64,000 bases of DNA from Humimonas sp964465015. GTDB lineage: Bacteria; Gemmatimonadota; Gemmatimonadetes; Palauibacterales; Palauibacteraceae. The DNA is taken from assembly GCA_964465015.1 (NCBI GenBank), contig CAYXHP010000080.1:1-64000 (forward strand). The letters run 5' to 3'. Position 1 is the first letter of the stretch; each line of letters opens with the position of its first letter. The notes under the pieces were generated by a model. That model ran no database searches, was not told where the DNA came from, and saw only the letters and a list, made by a program, of their open reading frames with translations. A program made the translations under genes and the position numbers. Of this stretch, positions 9,001-15,984 are shown piece by piece.

Positions 9001-9387
9001 GATCGCGCCCACGCCGCCGATGCCGGCCTCGTCGCTGACGTTCTTCCAGCTCTGGCCCCCATCGGTGGTCTTCCACACGCCGCCGTCCACGGCGCCGAAG
9101 TAGAACGTGTTCGGGTGCACCGGGTCCCCGGTCACCGCGTCCGCGCGTCCACCCCGGAAGGGGCCGACCAGCCGCCACCGGAGTCCGCGAAACGGCGAGG
9201 GCGGCGACGTGTCGGGGGCCGTGCCGTCCACGGACGTGGCCCGGGCCGGCGGCGCCACGTGGGACGCCGGCGCGACTCCCGCCGCGTACCGAGCGGCGGA
9301 GCCGGATCCGGTGTGGAGGCCGTGGGCCGCGGTCCGCGGGATCGGAGCCGCGAGCAGGAGGGCGGTCAGCAGTAGGGTCGCTTCCAT
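6064..9387 (-). CDS. Secreted BNR/VPS10-like beta-propeller protein with a CxxCH motif
   Basis: 1107 residues. The ATG at 9387 is followed by a signal peptide (about residues 1-21, hydrophobic LLLTALLLAAPIP). Many BNR/Asp-box repeats follow (RSTDGGATWKKV, RSDDGGRSWDRV, VSTDDGATWTDV and others), forming two sortilin-like propellers to about residue 760. Then come an immunoglobulin-like region and a helical C-terminus. Close relatives are annotated as exo-glycosidase-like or sortilin-like proteins without proven activity. Unusually, CIHCH at residues 1024-1028 fits a c-type haem attachment site (see findings). The open frame extends further upstream, but residues before 9387 read as arginine/proline-rich non-coding sequence. 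Confidence 0.85.
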   Translation of the reverse strand: MEATLLLTALLLAAPIPRTAAHGLHTGSGSAARYAAGVAPASHVAPPARATSVDGTAPDTSPPSPFRGLRWRLVGPFRGGRADAVTGDPVHPNTFYFGAVDGGVWKTTDGGQSWKNVSDEAGIGGVGAIAVAPSDPDVVYVGGGESDPREDMTYGQGMFRSTDAGRTWTRVGLEDSRHIADIVVDPDDANRVYVAALGHAFGPNAERGVFRSTDGGATWKKVLFLNDSTGAIDLAMDPTNPRVIYAAMWKFERTPWGFSAGGGRSGLWKTTDGGDHWTDLNDTEGFPPGPIGRIGVSVSGADPQRVYASIEAPDSTGGIFRSDDGGRSWDRVNADPQFMVRPWYFSGVSADPTDSDGVWVLNLGTYHSIDGGHDFSRVRAPHGDDHLLWIDPANPDRMIEGNDGGATISMDGGRTWSTQANQPTSQFYHVITDDRFPYRIYGAQQDNSTVSIVSRSDHGAITTEDWHPVGGGEAGYIAPKPGSPDTVFAGDYMGTMTRWVKETGQSRDVSVWLNNWDGYAAADVPYRFQWTFPILFSPNDPSTLYTTAQYVFKSTDEGQSWRKISPDLTRHDPATMGPVGGEITRDMTGTEWYATIFAFAESPVKAGVLWAGSDDGLVHVSTDDGATWTDVTPRGLPEFARISIIEPSHFDAGTAYLAANHYQQDDFHPYLYRTTDYGRSWTRIDAGIPVGAYTRTIRQDPVTRGLLFAGTETGVYVSLDDGAHWRSLQLDLPTVSVRDLAIRDGDLVAATHGRAFWVLDDIRPLRRWASTQGAAVTLFPPDTSVRFAGYGGGFFRPRDAGQNPPDGVIVDYALASRPKGKVELAFLDSAGTVIRSFTSEQEPPQRPEFRSAAATAARDSVLARRERARIEGLADSASFTPSDSIVPDRAGLNRFVWNLRYPDVRRIHGIVNDEGTYDGPLALPGTYTVRLTVDGKSYSEPFTVKEDPRVRVTPAELRAQFELATRVRQAADTIAASVARIDALESRIQGWKSAAAHESYADRVDSAAAVAHDSLEAVRASLICIHCHAGESTLNYPIQLYNLLLTMNYMVQGAHAGPTEADAKSFQWLSDRLDAQLERLRAVEQGPVAGLDALLREAGAPYVGSSP

Positions 9388-9812
9388 GTCGGTTTCCGTG
9401 ACGGCGCGGTGGTCGTGTTTCGCGACATCCGCCGGGCGCGCGGCCCGGCGGTGCCGGGAATGTCCCGGCGCCGACGGTCGGGGGCAAGGGAGGGAGAGAG
9501 GAGCTGCGCGGCGTGCCGCCGCAGGAAGGGCACGAGAGAGATGACGCGTCCGCGATCCGGGCCGGGTGGTACGCGTGCGCCGCGTCGAAGGCCGGACCCG
9601 CTCGCTGTCCCAGTTCGGCCCCGGCGCGGAGGAACGGGAGGATGGCGGACTCCGGCGGACACTCGAGTGACTTGAAACCATCGGGCGACCGCTACCATAG
9701 GAGAGGGAGCGGGGACGCCGCCGAGGCGCTCCCCGCGTCGGGACTCGACGATTCCTTCACATGGCGCCAACCGGGGAGACCGGGCGGCGCCCGGCCCAGA
9801 AAGGACGGTTCC
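9388..9812. other. 425-bp intergenic region with a candidate promoter
   Basis: This region lies between the divergent BNR gene and the small membrane protein gene. Open frames here are arginine/proline-rich and unconvincing. A possible promoter facing right is TTGAAA at 9672-9677 with TACCAT at 9693-9698; the 15-bp spacing is short. It would give a leader of about 110 nt before the ATG at 9813. No repeat or RNA structure is obvious. Confidence 0.3.
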
Positions 9813-10073
9813 ATGGCCTGTCTGCTGGCCCTGATCGCGCTGGCCGCGCCCCGCATCGTGGTCGCGGTGCTCTGGTTCTTCACGAGCTGGTTCAGTGGGG
9901 TGTTCGGCTCGATCCTGTGGCCGATCCTCGGCTTCATCTTCCTGCCGACGACGCTCCTCTGGTACGTGGCCGTCCAGCACTGGTTCGGGGGCGTGTGGTC
10001 CGTGGGACCCATCGTCGGGCTCGTGGTGGCGCTGGCGATCGACGTGTCGCCGGCGGGAGGGAGGCGGCGGTGA
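9813..10073 (+). CDS. Small three-helix membrane protein
   Basis: 86 residues, mostly hydrophobic, with three predicted membrane helices (about residues 3-24, 32-54 and 61-79) and a basic C-terminal GGRRR tail. The ATG at 9813 has AAGGA at 9801-9805, a well-placed Shine-Dalgarno. I do not recognise the family; it looks like one of the many short uncharacterised inner membrane proteins of high-G+C bacteria. A methyltransferase gene follows 52 bp later on the same strand. Confidence 0.65.
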   Translation: MACLLALIALAAPRIVVAVLWFFTSWFSGVFGSILWPILGFIFLPTTLLWYVAVQHWFGGVWSVGPIVGLVVALAIDVSPAGGRRR

Positions 10074-10125
10074 TCGGAGCGACTGTTCCGGGGTGGGTGG
10101 AGCCGGGCCCGGGTCGGAGCGAGCG

Positions 10126-10794
10126 TTGCCCATCCTGACCCACGCGCAGGCACGTGCCTGCTACGATCGCATCGGGGCGTGGCAGGACACGCAGCGCTTC
10201 TACGAGGGGCCACCGGTTCGCGACATGGTCCTGCAGGGCGGCTTCGAGGATGCCGGATCCGTGCTGGAGTTCGGATGCGGCACGGGTCGCCTGGCGGAGA
10301 GCCTGCTGAAGGGCCGCCTGGGGGAAAACGCACGGTACATAGGTCTCGACGTGAGCCCGACCATGGTCGGGCTGGCCCGCGCGCGGGTAGCACGATTTGG
10401 CGACCGGGCGCGGGTCCTCCTCACCGACGGCGCGCCCGAGCTGCCCTTCGAGGCGGGGAGCTTCGACCGCTTCCTGTCCGCCTACGTCCTCGATCTCCTG
10501 TCGCCTTCCGACATCCGCGCCGTGCTGGCCGAGACACACCGGGTCCTGACCGAGGGGGGACGCATGGCGGTCGTGAGCTTCACCCACGGCGCCACCCGGA
10601 CGGCCCGCCTCGTGGAGGGCGTCTGGACCCGGGTCCACGCGTGGCGACCCGCCCTCGTCGGCGGCTGCCGGCCCCTGGAGCTCCGCCCGCTGCTCGGTGA
10701 CGAACGCTGGAGGGTCGTGCACAACGTGGTCCTCACCTCGTTCGGGATCTCCTCGGAAGTGTTGGTCGCCGACAGGTTCGGTCCGGGGACGTGA
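10126..10794 (+). CDS. Class I SAM-dependent methyltransferase (UbiE/Methyltransf_11-like)
   Basis: 222 residues. SAM-binding motif I reads VLEFGCGTGRLAE, followed by YIGLDVSPTMVGLARAR and PFEAGSFDRFLSAYVLDLL, the usual pattern of UbiE/COQ5-like methyltransferases. The substrate cannot be deduced. The start chosen is TTG 10126, with GGAG 6 bp upstream, giving MPILTHAQARACYDRIG; the longer open frame upstream overlaps the small membrane protein gene in another frame and is rejected. The end faces the lipoprotein gene 29 bp away. Confidence 0.82.
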   Translation: MPILTHAQARACYDRIGAWQDTQRFYEGPPVRDMVLQGGFEDAGSVLEFGCGTGRLAESLLKGRLGENARYIGLDVSPTMVGLARARVARFGDRARVLLTDGAPELPFEAGSFDRFLSAYVLDLLSPSDIRAVLAETHRVLTEGGRMAVVSFTHGATRTARLVEGVWTRVHAWRPALVGGCRPLELRPLLGDERWRVVHNVVLTSFGISSEVLVADRFGPGT

Positions 10795-10823
10795 AGGCCC
10801 CGCTCACACCCCGCGCCACCCCC

Positions 10824-11396
10824 TCAGTGCACCGGCGGCGGCATGAGGCTGTCCGGGATCCAGCCACGGCGCCGATAGGCGCTGTCCTCCCACACGAACA
10901 CGGGGAACCGGAATCCGGGCCCTCCGATGGCCAGGTCCTTCACGTTGTGGTGCACGGTCGAGAGCACGGCCAGGAGGCCGTAGTCCGCGAGGATCACGTG
11001 GAAGTCCTCGCCTCTCTTCCGCAGTAGCCAGAAGGCCACGCCCGCGTTGCCGTAGCAGGTGAGCATCCTGGGACCGCCGCCGACCTCCACGAGCCAGGCG
11101 CGACCCACCGAGCCGCCCAGGTCGACCGGATGCGACTCCGGCCTGACCGCCTCGTCGCAGTCGTTCACGACCCGGCCGCCGGGCGCCGGCCGCAGCCGCA
11201 TGGCCCGGAGGGCGGCGGCGAGTTGGGCGTGGCTCAGCGTGTCGGGGAGATGCGTGCCGGTGGGGGCCGTCGAGTGGGCCCGGACCTCCGTCGCCCCGGC
11301 CCGCACCCGCATGTCCCGGGCGCCCGGGGTGCCCCGAAAGCAGCCGAGTGGGACCAGGAGCAGGAGCGCCGCGAGCGGCCCCGCCGCCGCTCTCAC
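10824..11396 (-). CDS. Predicted lipoprotein of unknown function
   Basis: 190 residues. The N-terminus (MRAAAGPLAALLLLVPLGC) is a lipoprotein signal with lipobox VPLGC and predicted lipidation at Cys19. The mature part has a central RVVNDCDEAVRPESHPVDLG segment and a C-terminal FVWEDSAYRRRGW segment, but no family I recognise. It may be a small periplasmic protein anchored to a membrane. The gene starts 55 bp downstream of the next minus-strand gene and could share its transcript. Confidence 0.65.
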   Translation of the reverse strand: MRAAAGPLAALLLLVPLGCFRGTPGARDMRVRAGATEVRAHSTAPTGTHLPDTLSHAQLAAALRAMRLRPAPGGRVVNDCDEAVRPESHPVDLGGSVGRAWLVEVGGGPRMLTCYGNAGVAFWLLRKRGEDFHVILADYGLLAVLSTVHHNVKDLAIGGPGFRFPVFVWEDSAYRRRGWIPDSLMPPPVH

Positions 11397-11451
11397 GGCG
11401 GCGGGGCCCCGACCGGGCGGGCGTGGCGCACCCCTCCGCTCCTCGGGCCCG

Positions 11452-12033
11452 TCAGCCGCCCGCCGGCAGGCCCGCCAGCGTGAGGAGCTTGCCGCTCGCC
11501 TTGAGCTGGTTTCGGCCCCTGATGCCCAGGTAGATCCACGCCGCGAGCCCGATCGGGACCAGCCACCAGGCGAAGCCCATGTGCAGCTCGAGGAACACGA
11601 ACGGGAGGACGAGGCTCAGCGGGACGAGCCACCAGGTGCGGTGGAGCTTGGCCAGCGTCTTGTCGTCGTAGTTCGTCTCCTTCAGCGTGGCATTGTGCAT
11701 GGCCACGTAGTCGCCGCTCGACTTCCCCTTCTTGATGAGCCATACGGCGGTGAGCTCGTGCCCCTCGCGAACCGACAGGTCCCAGTCCTGGAGCCGGAGC
11801 GCGTGCTCCTGCCCGCTCCCGTCGACCAGGTAGATCGCGTCGTGGGTGGTCGTCGTGGAGCTGACGGTGACGGGAGCGGTGTATCCGGTGCCCCTGTACG
11901 ACCCTCCGCCGCCCCCGCCGCCCGACACCTTCGTCTCCAGCTGCTTTTCCGCGCTGGCCACCTTGCCGGTCACGAAGTGGTGCTCGTACGTCTTGCGTCC
12001 GATCGTGCGGTCGATCTCGAGATCCTGTGACAT
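11452..12033 (-). CDS. Uncharacterised membrane protein with N-terminal soluble domain
   Basis: 193 residues. The N-terminal ~125 residues are soluble and predicted beta-rich, with a Gly-rich turn (residues 38-44), a VSSTTTTHDAIYLVDGSGQEH segment and DWDLSVREGHELTAVWLI. Two hydrophobic helices follow (about 134-152 and 155-172). I have seen this arrangement, including the STTTTH..FLVD and RDGH.L.AVWL segments, in unnamed conserved proteins of Pseudomonadota, so it is probably a real family without known function. It is transcribed after the GTG-start gene 12046-12351, with a gap of only 12 bp. Confidence 0.65.
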   Translation of the reverse strand: MSQDLEIDRTIGRKTYEHHFVTGKVASAEKQLETKVSGGGGGGGSYRGTGYTAPVTVSSTTTTHDAIYLVDGSGQEHALRLQDWDLSVREGHELTAVWLIKKGKSSGDYVAMHNATLKETNYDDKTLAKLHRTWWLVPLSLVLPFVFLELHMGFAWWLVPIGLAAWIYLGIRGRNQLKASGKLLTLAGLPAGG

Positions 12034-12045
12034 GCGCTCCTCCGC

Positions 12046-12351
12046 TCAGGGGTTCCTGACTACTTCCGCGTAGCCGGCCTCGACGGCGGCCACGTTCCGC
12101 GCCCCGCGCCGCCACAGCCACCAGCCGGCCAGGGCGATCGCCAGGCCGGCCGCCGGTCCCGCCCTGGTAAGGCAGGTGAGCACCGCGAGCGTGGCGAGCG
12201 CCACGCCGGCCGCCTTCGGCCAGCGTACGGTCCGCACCAGCTGGTCCCTGCGGGCCCGAAGCACGTCCGGGTCCTGGGAGCCGGCCGCGCGCAGGAAGGC
12301 CACGGCGCTCTCTCTGTCGAGCGGGGCCAACGGATGACCCGTGCCGCTCAC
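12046..12351 (-). CDS. Small membrane protein
   Basis: 101 residues starting at GTG 12351, with GGGAG about 8 bp upstream. A short soluble N-terminus (PLAPLDRESAVAFLRAAGSQ) precedes two close hydrophobic segments (residues 43-57 and 60-76). The C-terminus is soluble. I do not recognise the family. The tight 12-bp gap to the next gene suggests that the two membrane proteins act together. An in-frame extension upstream to 12450 is possible but is arginine-rich and lacks a ribosome-binding site. Confidence 0.55.
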   Translation of the reverse strand: MSGTGHPLAPLDRESAVAFLRAAGSQDPDVLRARRDQLVRTVRWPKAAGVALATLAVLTCLTRAGPAAGLAIALAGWWLWRRGARNVAAVEAGYAEVVRNP

Positions 12352-12580
12352 GACTCGACTCCCATCACCTCTCCCGCCGGTCGCGTCCGCACACGCCCTC
12401 CGTTGTCGGCCCCGATCGCCGGCGCTAACGTTCGAATCCGATCCGGCCACGTTCGAGCGCGTCCGATGCGGCCGCGGCGCTCGTTCGCATTACGCGATGA
12501 GTGCCCCGGAGCTGTCATCGGACCTCCGGCCGGGTGCTCTCGGGGGGGGATGTCCTCTCCCGGCGGACGGCGGAGGTCGC

Positions 12581-13144
12581 ATGCCGGACGACGTTCGCGA
12601 GCTGGAGGAGTGGTTCAGCCTGGCCTACGAGGAGCTGCGGCGCCTCGCGGCCATCGTCCGTCCGGACGGGGCGGGCACCACGCTGGGCCCCACGGCGCTG
12701 GTCCACGAGGCGTGGATCAAGCTCTCTGCCTCTCCCGACCTGGCCCCCGAGTCGCGCCTCCACTTCAAGCGCATCGCCGCCCGGGCCATGCGTCAGGTGC
12801 TGGTGGATGCCGCGCGCCGCCGCGCGGCCGACAAGCGGGGAGGGGACGCTCTCCTGGTCACGTTCGAGGAGGGCCTCGACGGGGCGAGTGCGTCGGCGGA
12901 CGAGCTCCTGGCCCTGGATGACGCCCTCGCGGCGCTGGCCCGCATGGATCCCCGGCAGGCCGCCATGGTCGAGTACCGGTTCTTCGGGGGTTTCAGCGTG
13001 GCGGAGACCGCGGAGCTGCTCGGGGTCTCAGAGGCCACGGTGATGCGCGACTGGCGGGCCGCCCGGGCGTGGCTGGCGGGGCGGCTCCGAGCGGACCCGA
13101 TACCGCCGGGCGACGCCGTGGCCCCGACGAGTGAGCCGGCGTGA
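12581..13144 (+). CDS. ECF-type sigma-70 factor (TIGR02999-like)
   Basis: 187 residues. Region 2 reads EEWFSLAYEELRRLA through LVHEAWIKLS, and region 4 reads YRFFGGFSVAETAELLGVSEATVMRDWRAARAWL with a clear helix-turn-helix. This group of ECF sigma factors, common in Gemmatimonadota, Acidobacteriota and Planctomycetes, is usually encoded beside a Ser/Thr kinase rather than an anti-sigma factor, and the same holds here. The ATG at 12581 has GGAGG 4 bp upstream. The stop TGA overlaps an in-frame GTG of the kinase frame (GTGA), implying translational coupling. Confidence 0.88.
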   Translation: MPDDVRELEEWFSLAYEELRRLAAIVRPDGAGTTLGPTALVHEAWIKLSASPDLAPESRLHFKRIAARAMRQVLVDAARRRAADKRGGDALLVTFEEGLDGASASADELLALDDALAALARMDPRQAAMVEYRFFGGFSVAETAELLGVSEATVMRDWRAARAWLAGRLRADPIPPGDAVAPTSEPA

Positions 13145-13179
13145 TCGGGAGCCGCGGGGGTGATGAGGGGAGCGAGGCG

Positions 13180-15930
13180 ATGGATGGCGAGCGCTGGAGG
13201 CGGGCCCAGGCGCTCTTCCACGCCGCGCGGGAGCTCGGCCCCGAGGAGCGCGACCGCTTCCTGCAGGCCGAGTGCGGGGCCGACCTGGCGCTGAGGTCTG
13301 AGGTCGAGGCGATGCTGGCCGAGGACGCGTGGGAGGGCTCCCTCCTCGACCGCGGCGTCGGGGCGGCCGCCGGCGAGCTGTTCGGGGCCGGGCTGGCGGG
13401 CGGCGCCACTTCCGGGTTGGGCGGCGCCGCTTCCGGTGCGGAAGGCGTCGCTCCGGGGTCGGGCGGCGCGGCGTCCGAAGGGGGGGGCTCCGGCCCGGCC
13501 GACGGGGGAGCGGAGGCCGCCCGGGGGCGGCGCTTCGGACCCTATCGGGTCACGGGCGTGGTGGGCCAGGGGGGCATGGGCGTCGTCTACCTGGCCGAGC
13601 GAGATGACCTGGGGAGCCGCGTGGCGATCAAGGTGCTGCGCGATGCGGCCCTGTCGCCCGCCCGGCGGGCGCGTTTCACCGGTGAGCAGCGCACCCTGGC
13701 GCGCCTGGACCATCCCTCCATCGCCAGGCTGTACGACGCGGACGTCCTCCCGGACGGCACGCCCTGGTTCGCGATGGAGTACGTGGAGGGCGTGCCGCTC
13801 ACCGAGTACTGCCGGCGCCGCGGCTCCTCGCTGGAGGCGCGGCTCCTCCTGTTCCGGGCCGTGTGCGAGGCCGTGCAGCACGCCCACCGGCACCTGGTCG
13901 TCCACCGGGACCTCAAGCCCTCGAACATCCTGGTGCGCGCCGACGGAGCGGTGAAGCTCCTGGACTTCGGAATCGCCAAGCAGCTCGAGAGCCCGGACAG
14001 CCCCGCCCGACAGACGCGCACCGGTCTCCGGCTCATGACGCCCGCGTACGCGGCCCCCGAGCAGCTCACCGGGGAGCCGGTGGGCATCCACACGGACGTG
14101 TACGCGCTGGGGGTCATCCTGTACGCGCTGCTGGCGGGACGTCTCCCCTTCGACCTCTCGGGGCTGAGCCCCGCGCAGGCCGAGCGGGTGGTGACCGGCA
14201 CGGAGCCGCGGCGGCCCTCGGACGCCGCGCGGGAAGCGGGCCCGGAGGGCACGGGGGGACCGCCCCCGGGCCGCACGGCGTGGGCCGACCTGGACGTGAT
14301 GTGCCTGACCGCCATGCACAAGGACCCGCGCAGACGCTACAGCACCGTCGACGCGCTGGTCCGGGACATCGATCACTTCCTGGCCGCGGAGCCGCTCGAG
14401 GCCCGTCCCGACTCGCTAGCCTACCGCACCGGCAAGTTCATCCGCCGGAACCGCCGCTCGCTCGCCCTGGCGGCGGCGGTCGGCGTGCTGGTGGTGGGGC
14501 TGGTCGCCTTCTACACGGCCCGTCTCGCCCGGACCCGTGACACCGCCCTCGCCGAGGCCGACCGGGCCCGCCGCATCCAGCGCTTCACCCTCGATCTGTT
14601 CCGCGGAGGGGACGCGGAGGCGGGACCGGCCGACAGCCTGCGGGTGGTGAGCCTGCTGGACCGCGGGGTCCGCGAAGCGGGCGCGCTGGACGACGAGCCC
14701 GAGTCCCAGGCCGACCTGTACGCCACCCTGGGAGGGATCTACGAGCAGCTCGGAAAGCTCGACCGGGCGGACTCGCTCCTGCAGAAGGCCCTGGCCGAGC
14801 GCCGGAAGCTGTACGGGCCCGACCATCCACGGGTGGGTGAGAGCGAGGTGGCCCTGGGCAGGCTCCGGCTGGACCAGGCGCGCTACGACGAGGCCGAGCG
14901 GTGGGTCCGGGCCGGAATGGCCAGAATCCGGAAGGAGCGCCCTCTCCGCCCCGCGGCCCTCGCCGACGCCATGGTCGCGCTGGGCACGGTGCTCGAGGAC
15001 CGCGGAGACTACGCTGGCGCCATCGACCGCCTGGCACAGGCGGTCGGAACCCTGGAGGCGAGCGGCGACTCGGCGGCTCCCGAGCTGGTCGCCGCGCTCA
15101 CGGAGCTGGGCAACACCCACTTCTACGCGGGCCACCTGGCCACGGCCGACTCCATCTTCCGCCGGGTGCTGGTCCTGGACCAGCGCCTGCACGGACCGCG
15201 GCACCCGGCCATCGCCGACGACCTCATCAACCTGGGCGCGATGCAGCACGAGCGAGGCCACTACGCCGAGGCCGAGGCGTACTACCGGCGGGCGCTGGAG
15301 ATCACGGAGGCCTTCTACGGGCCCGATCATCCCGAGACAGCGTCGAACCTCACGATGCTGGGCAGGACCCTGGTGTTCGAGAAGAAGCTCCCCGAGGCTC
15401 GCTCGATGCTCGAGCGGGCGGAGCGCATCCAGGAGAGCGTGTACGGTCCCGACCACCCGACCCTGGCCTCCACCCTGAACACGCTGGGCAGCATCGCCAT
15501 CCTCGAGGACAGCCTGGCGGCCGCCGAGAAGATCTATCGGCGGGTCCTGCGCATCGATCGGGCCGCGTATCCGGGCGGCAACTACGTGATCGGCGTGGCG
15601 GTCGCGAACCTGGCCAGCGTGTACCTTTCCGGGAAGCAGTACGGTCGGGCCGAGCGGCTCTTTCGGCAGGCGATCGACATCTACTCCCGCACCCAGTCGC
15701 CGAGGCACCTGAACACCGGCATCGCCCGCCTCAAGCTGGGGAGGACGCTCCTGAGGGAAGGACGCTTCGCCGAGGCGGACGCCGAGACCCGGGCAGGCTA
15801 CGACATCGTCAAAGCCCAGGCCGACTCGGGATCCGTGTGGCTCGAGGCCGCCCGACACGACCTGGCAGAGGAAGCCGACTCGCTGGGCCGGAAGAGCGTC
15901 GCGGCGGAGACCGCGGGCGAAGGCTCCTGA
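13180..15930 (+). CDS. Membrane-bound Ser/Thr protein kinase with TPR sensor tail
   Basis: 916 residues from ATG 13180; GTG 13141, which overlaps the sigma stop, is an alternative start. A helical N-terminus (RRAQALFHAARELGPEERDR) and a Gly/Ala-rich linker (about residues 67-110) precede a Hanks-type kinase: glycine loop GQGGMGVVYLA, Lys151 in VAIKVL, catalytic HRDLKPSN with Asp244, DFG at 262-264, and APEQ. One membrane helix lies at about 427-448, then at least nine TPR/Kinesin-light-chain-like repeats marked by YGPDHP motifs. The kinase is cytoplasmic and the TPRs probably extracytoplasmic. It likely controls the sigma factor encoded immediately upstream; that link is inferred from gene order. 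Confidence 0.9.
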   Translation: MDGERWRRAQALFHAARELGPEERDRFLQAECGADLALRSEVEAMLAEDAWEGSLLDRGVGAAAGELFGAGLAGGATSGLGGAASGAEGVAPGSGGAASEGGGSGPADGGAEAARGRRFGPYRVTGVVGQGGMGVVYLAERDDLGSRVAIKVLRDAALSPARRARFTGEQRTLARLDHPSIARLYDADVLPDGTPWFAMEYVEGVPLTEYCRRRGSSLEARLLLFRAVCEAVQHAHRHLVVHRDLKPSNILVRADGAVKLLDFGIAKQLESPDSPARQTRTGLRLMTPAYAAPEQLTGEPVGIHTDVYALGVILYALLAGRLPFDLSGLSPAQAERVVTGTEPRRPSDAAREAGPEGTGGPPPGRTAWADLDVMCLTAMHKDPRRRYSTVDALVRDIDHFLAAEPLEARPDSLAYRTGKFIRRNRRSLALAAAVGVLVVGLVAFYTARLARTRDTALAEADRARRIQRFTLDLFRGGDAEAGPADSLRVVSLLDRGVREAGALDDEPESQADLYATLGGIYEQLGKLDRADSLLQKALAERRKLYGPDHPRVGESEVALGRLRLDQARYDEAERWVRAGMARIRKERPLRPAALADAMVALGTVLEDRGDYAGAIDRLAQAVGTLEASGDSAAPELVAALTELGNTHFYAGHLATADSIFRRVLVLDQRLHGPRHPAIADDLINLGAMQHERGHYAEAEAYYRRALEITEAFYGPDHPETASNLTMLGRTLVFEKKLPEARSMLERAERIQESVYGPDHPTLASTLNTLGSIAILEDSLAAAEKIYRRVLRIDRAAYPGGNYVIGVAVANLASVYLSGKQYGRAERLFRQAIDIYSRTQSPRHLNTGIARLKLGRTLLREGRFAEADAETRAGYDIVKAQADSGSVWLEAARHDLAEEADSLGRKSVAAETAGEGS

Positions 15931-15984
15931 GGCTCCGCGGGCTCCGCACCCGCGCCACGGCTGGCGGACGTCCGCCGCCCCGTG

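Noticed and set aside
7132..9375. 747-codon open frame on the plus strand opposite the BNR gene
   Set aside because: Its product is dominated by Arg, Gly, Val and His with no domain, and it mirrors the codon pattern of the real BNR gene; long antisense frames are expected at 70% G+C.
15963..15976. 14-bp palindrome GGCGGACGTCCGCC between convergent genes
   Set aside because: Too short and with no loop, so not reported as a terminator.
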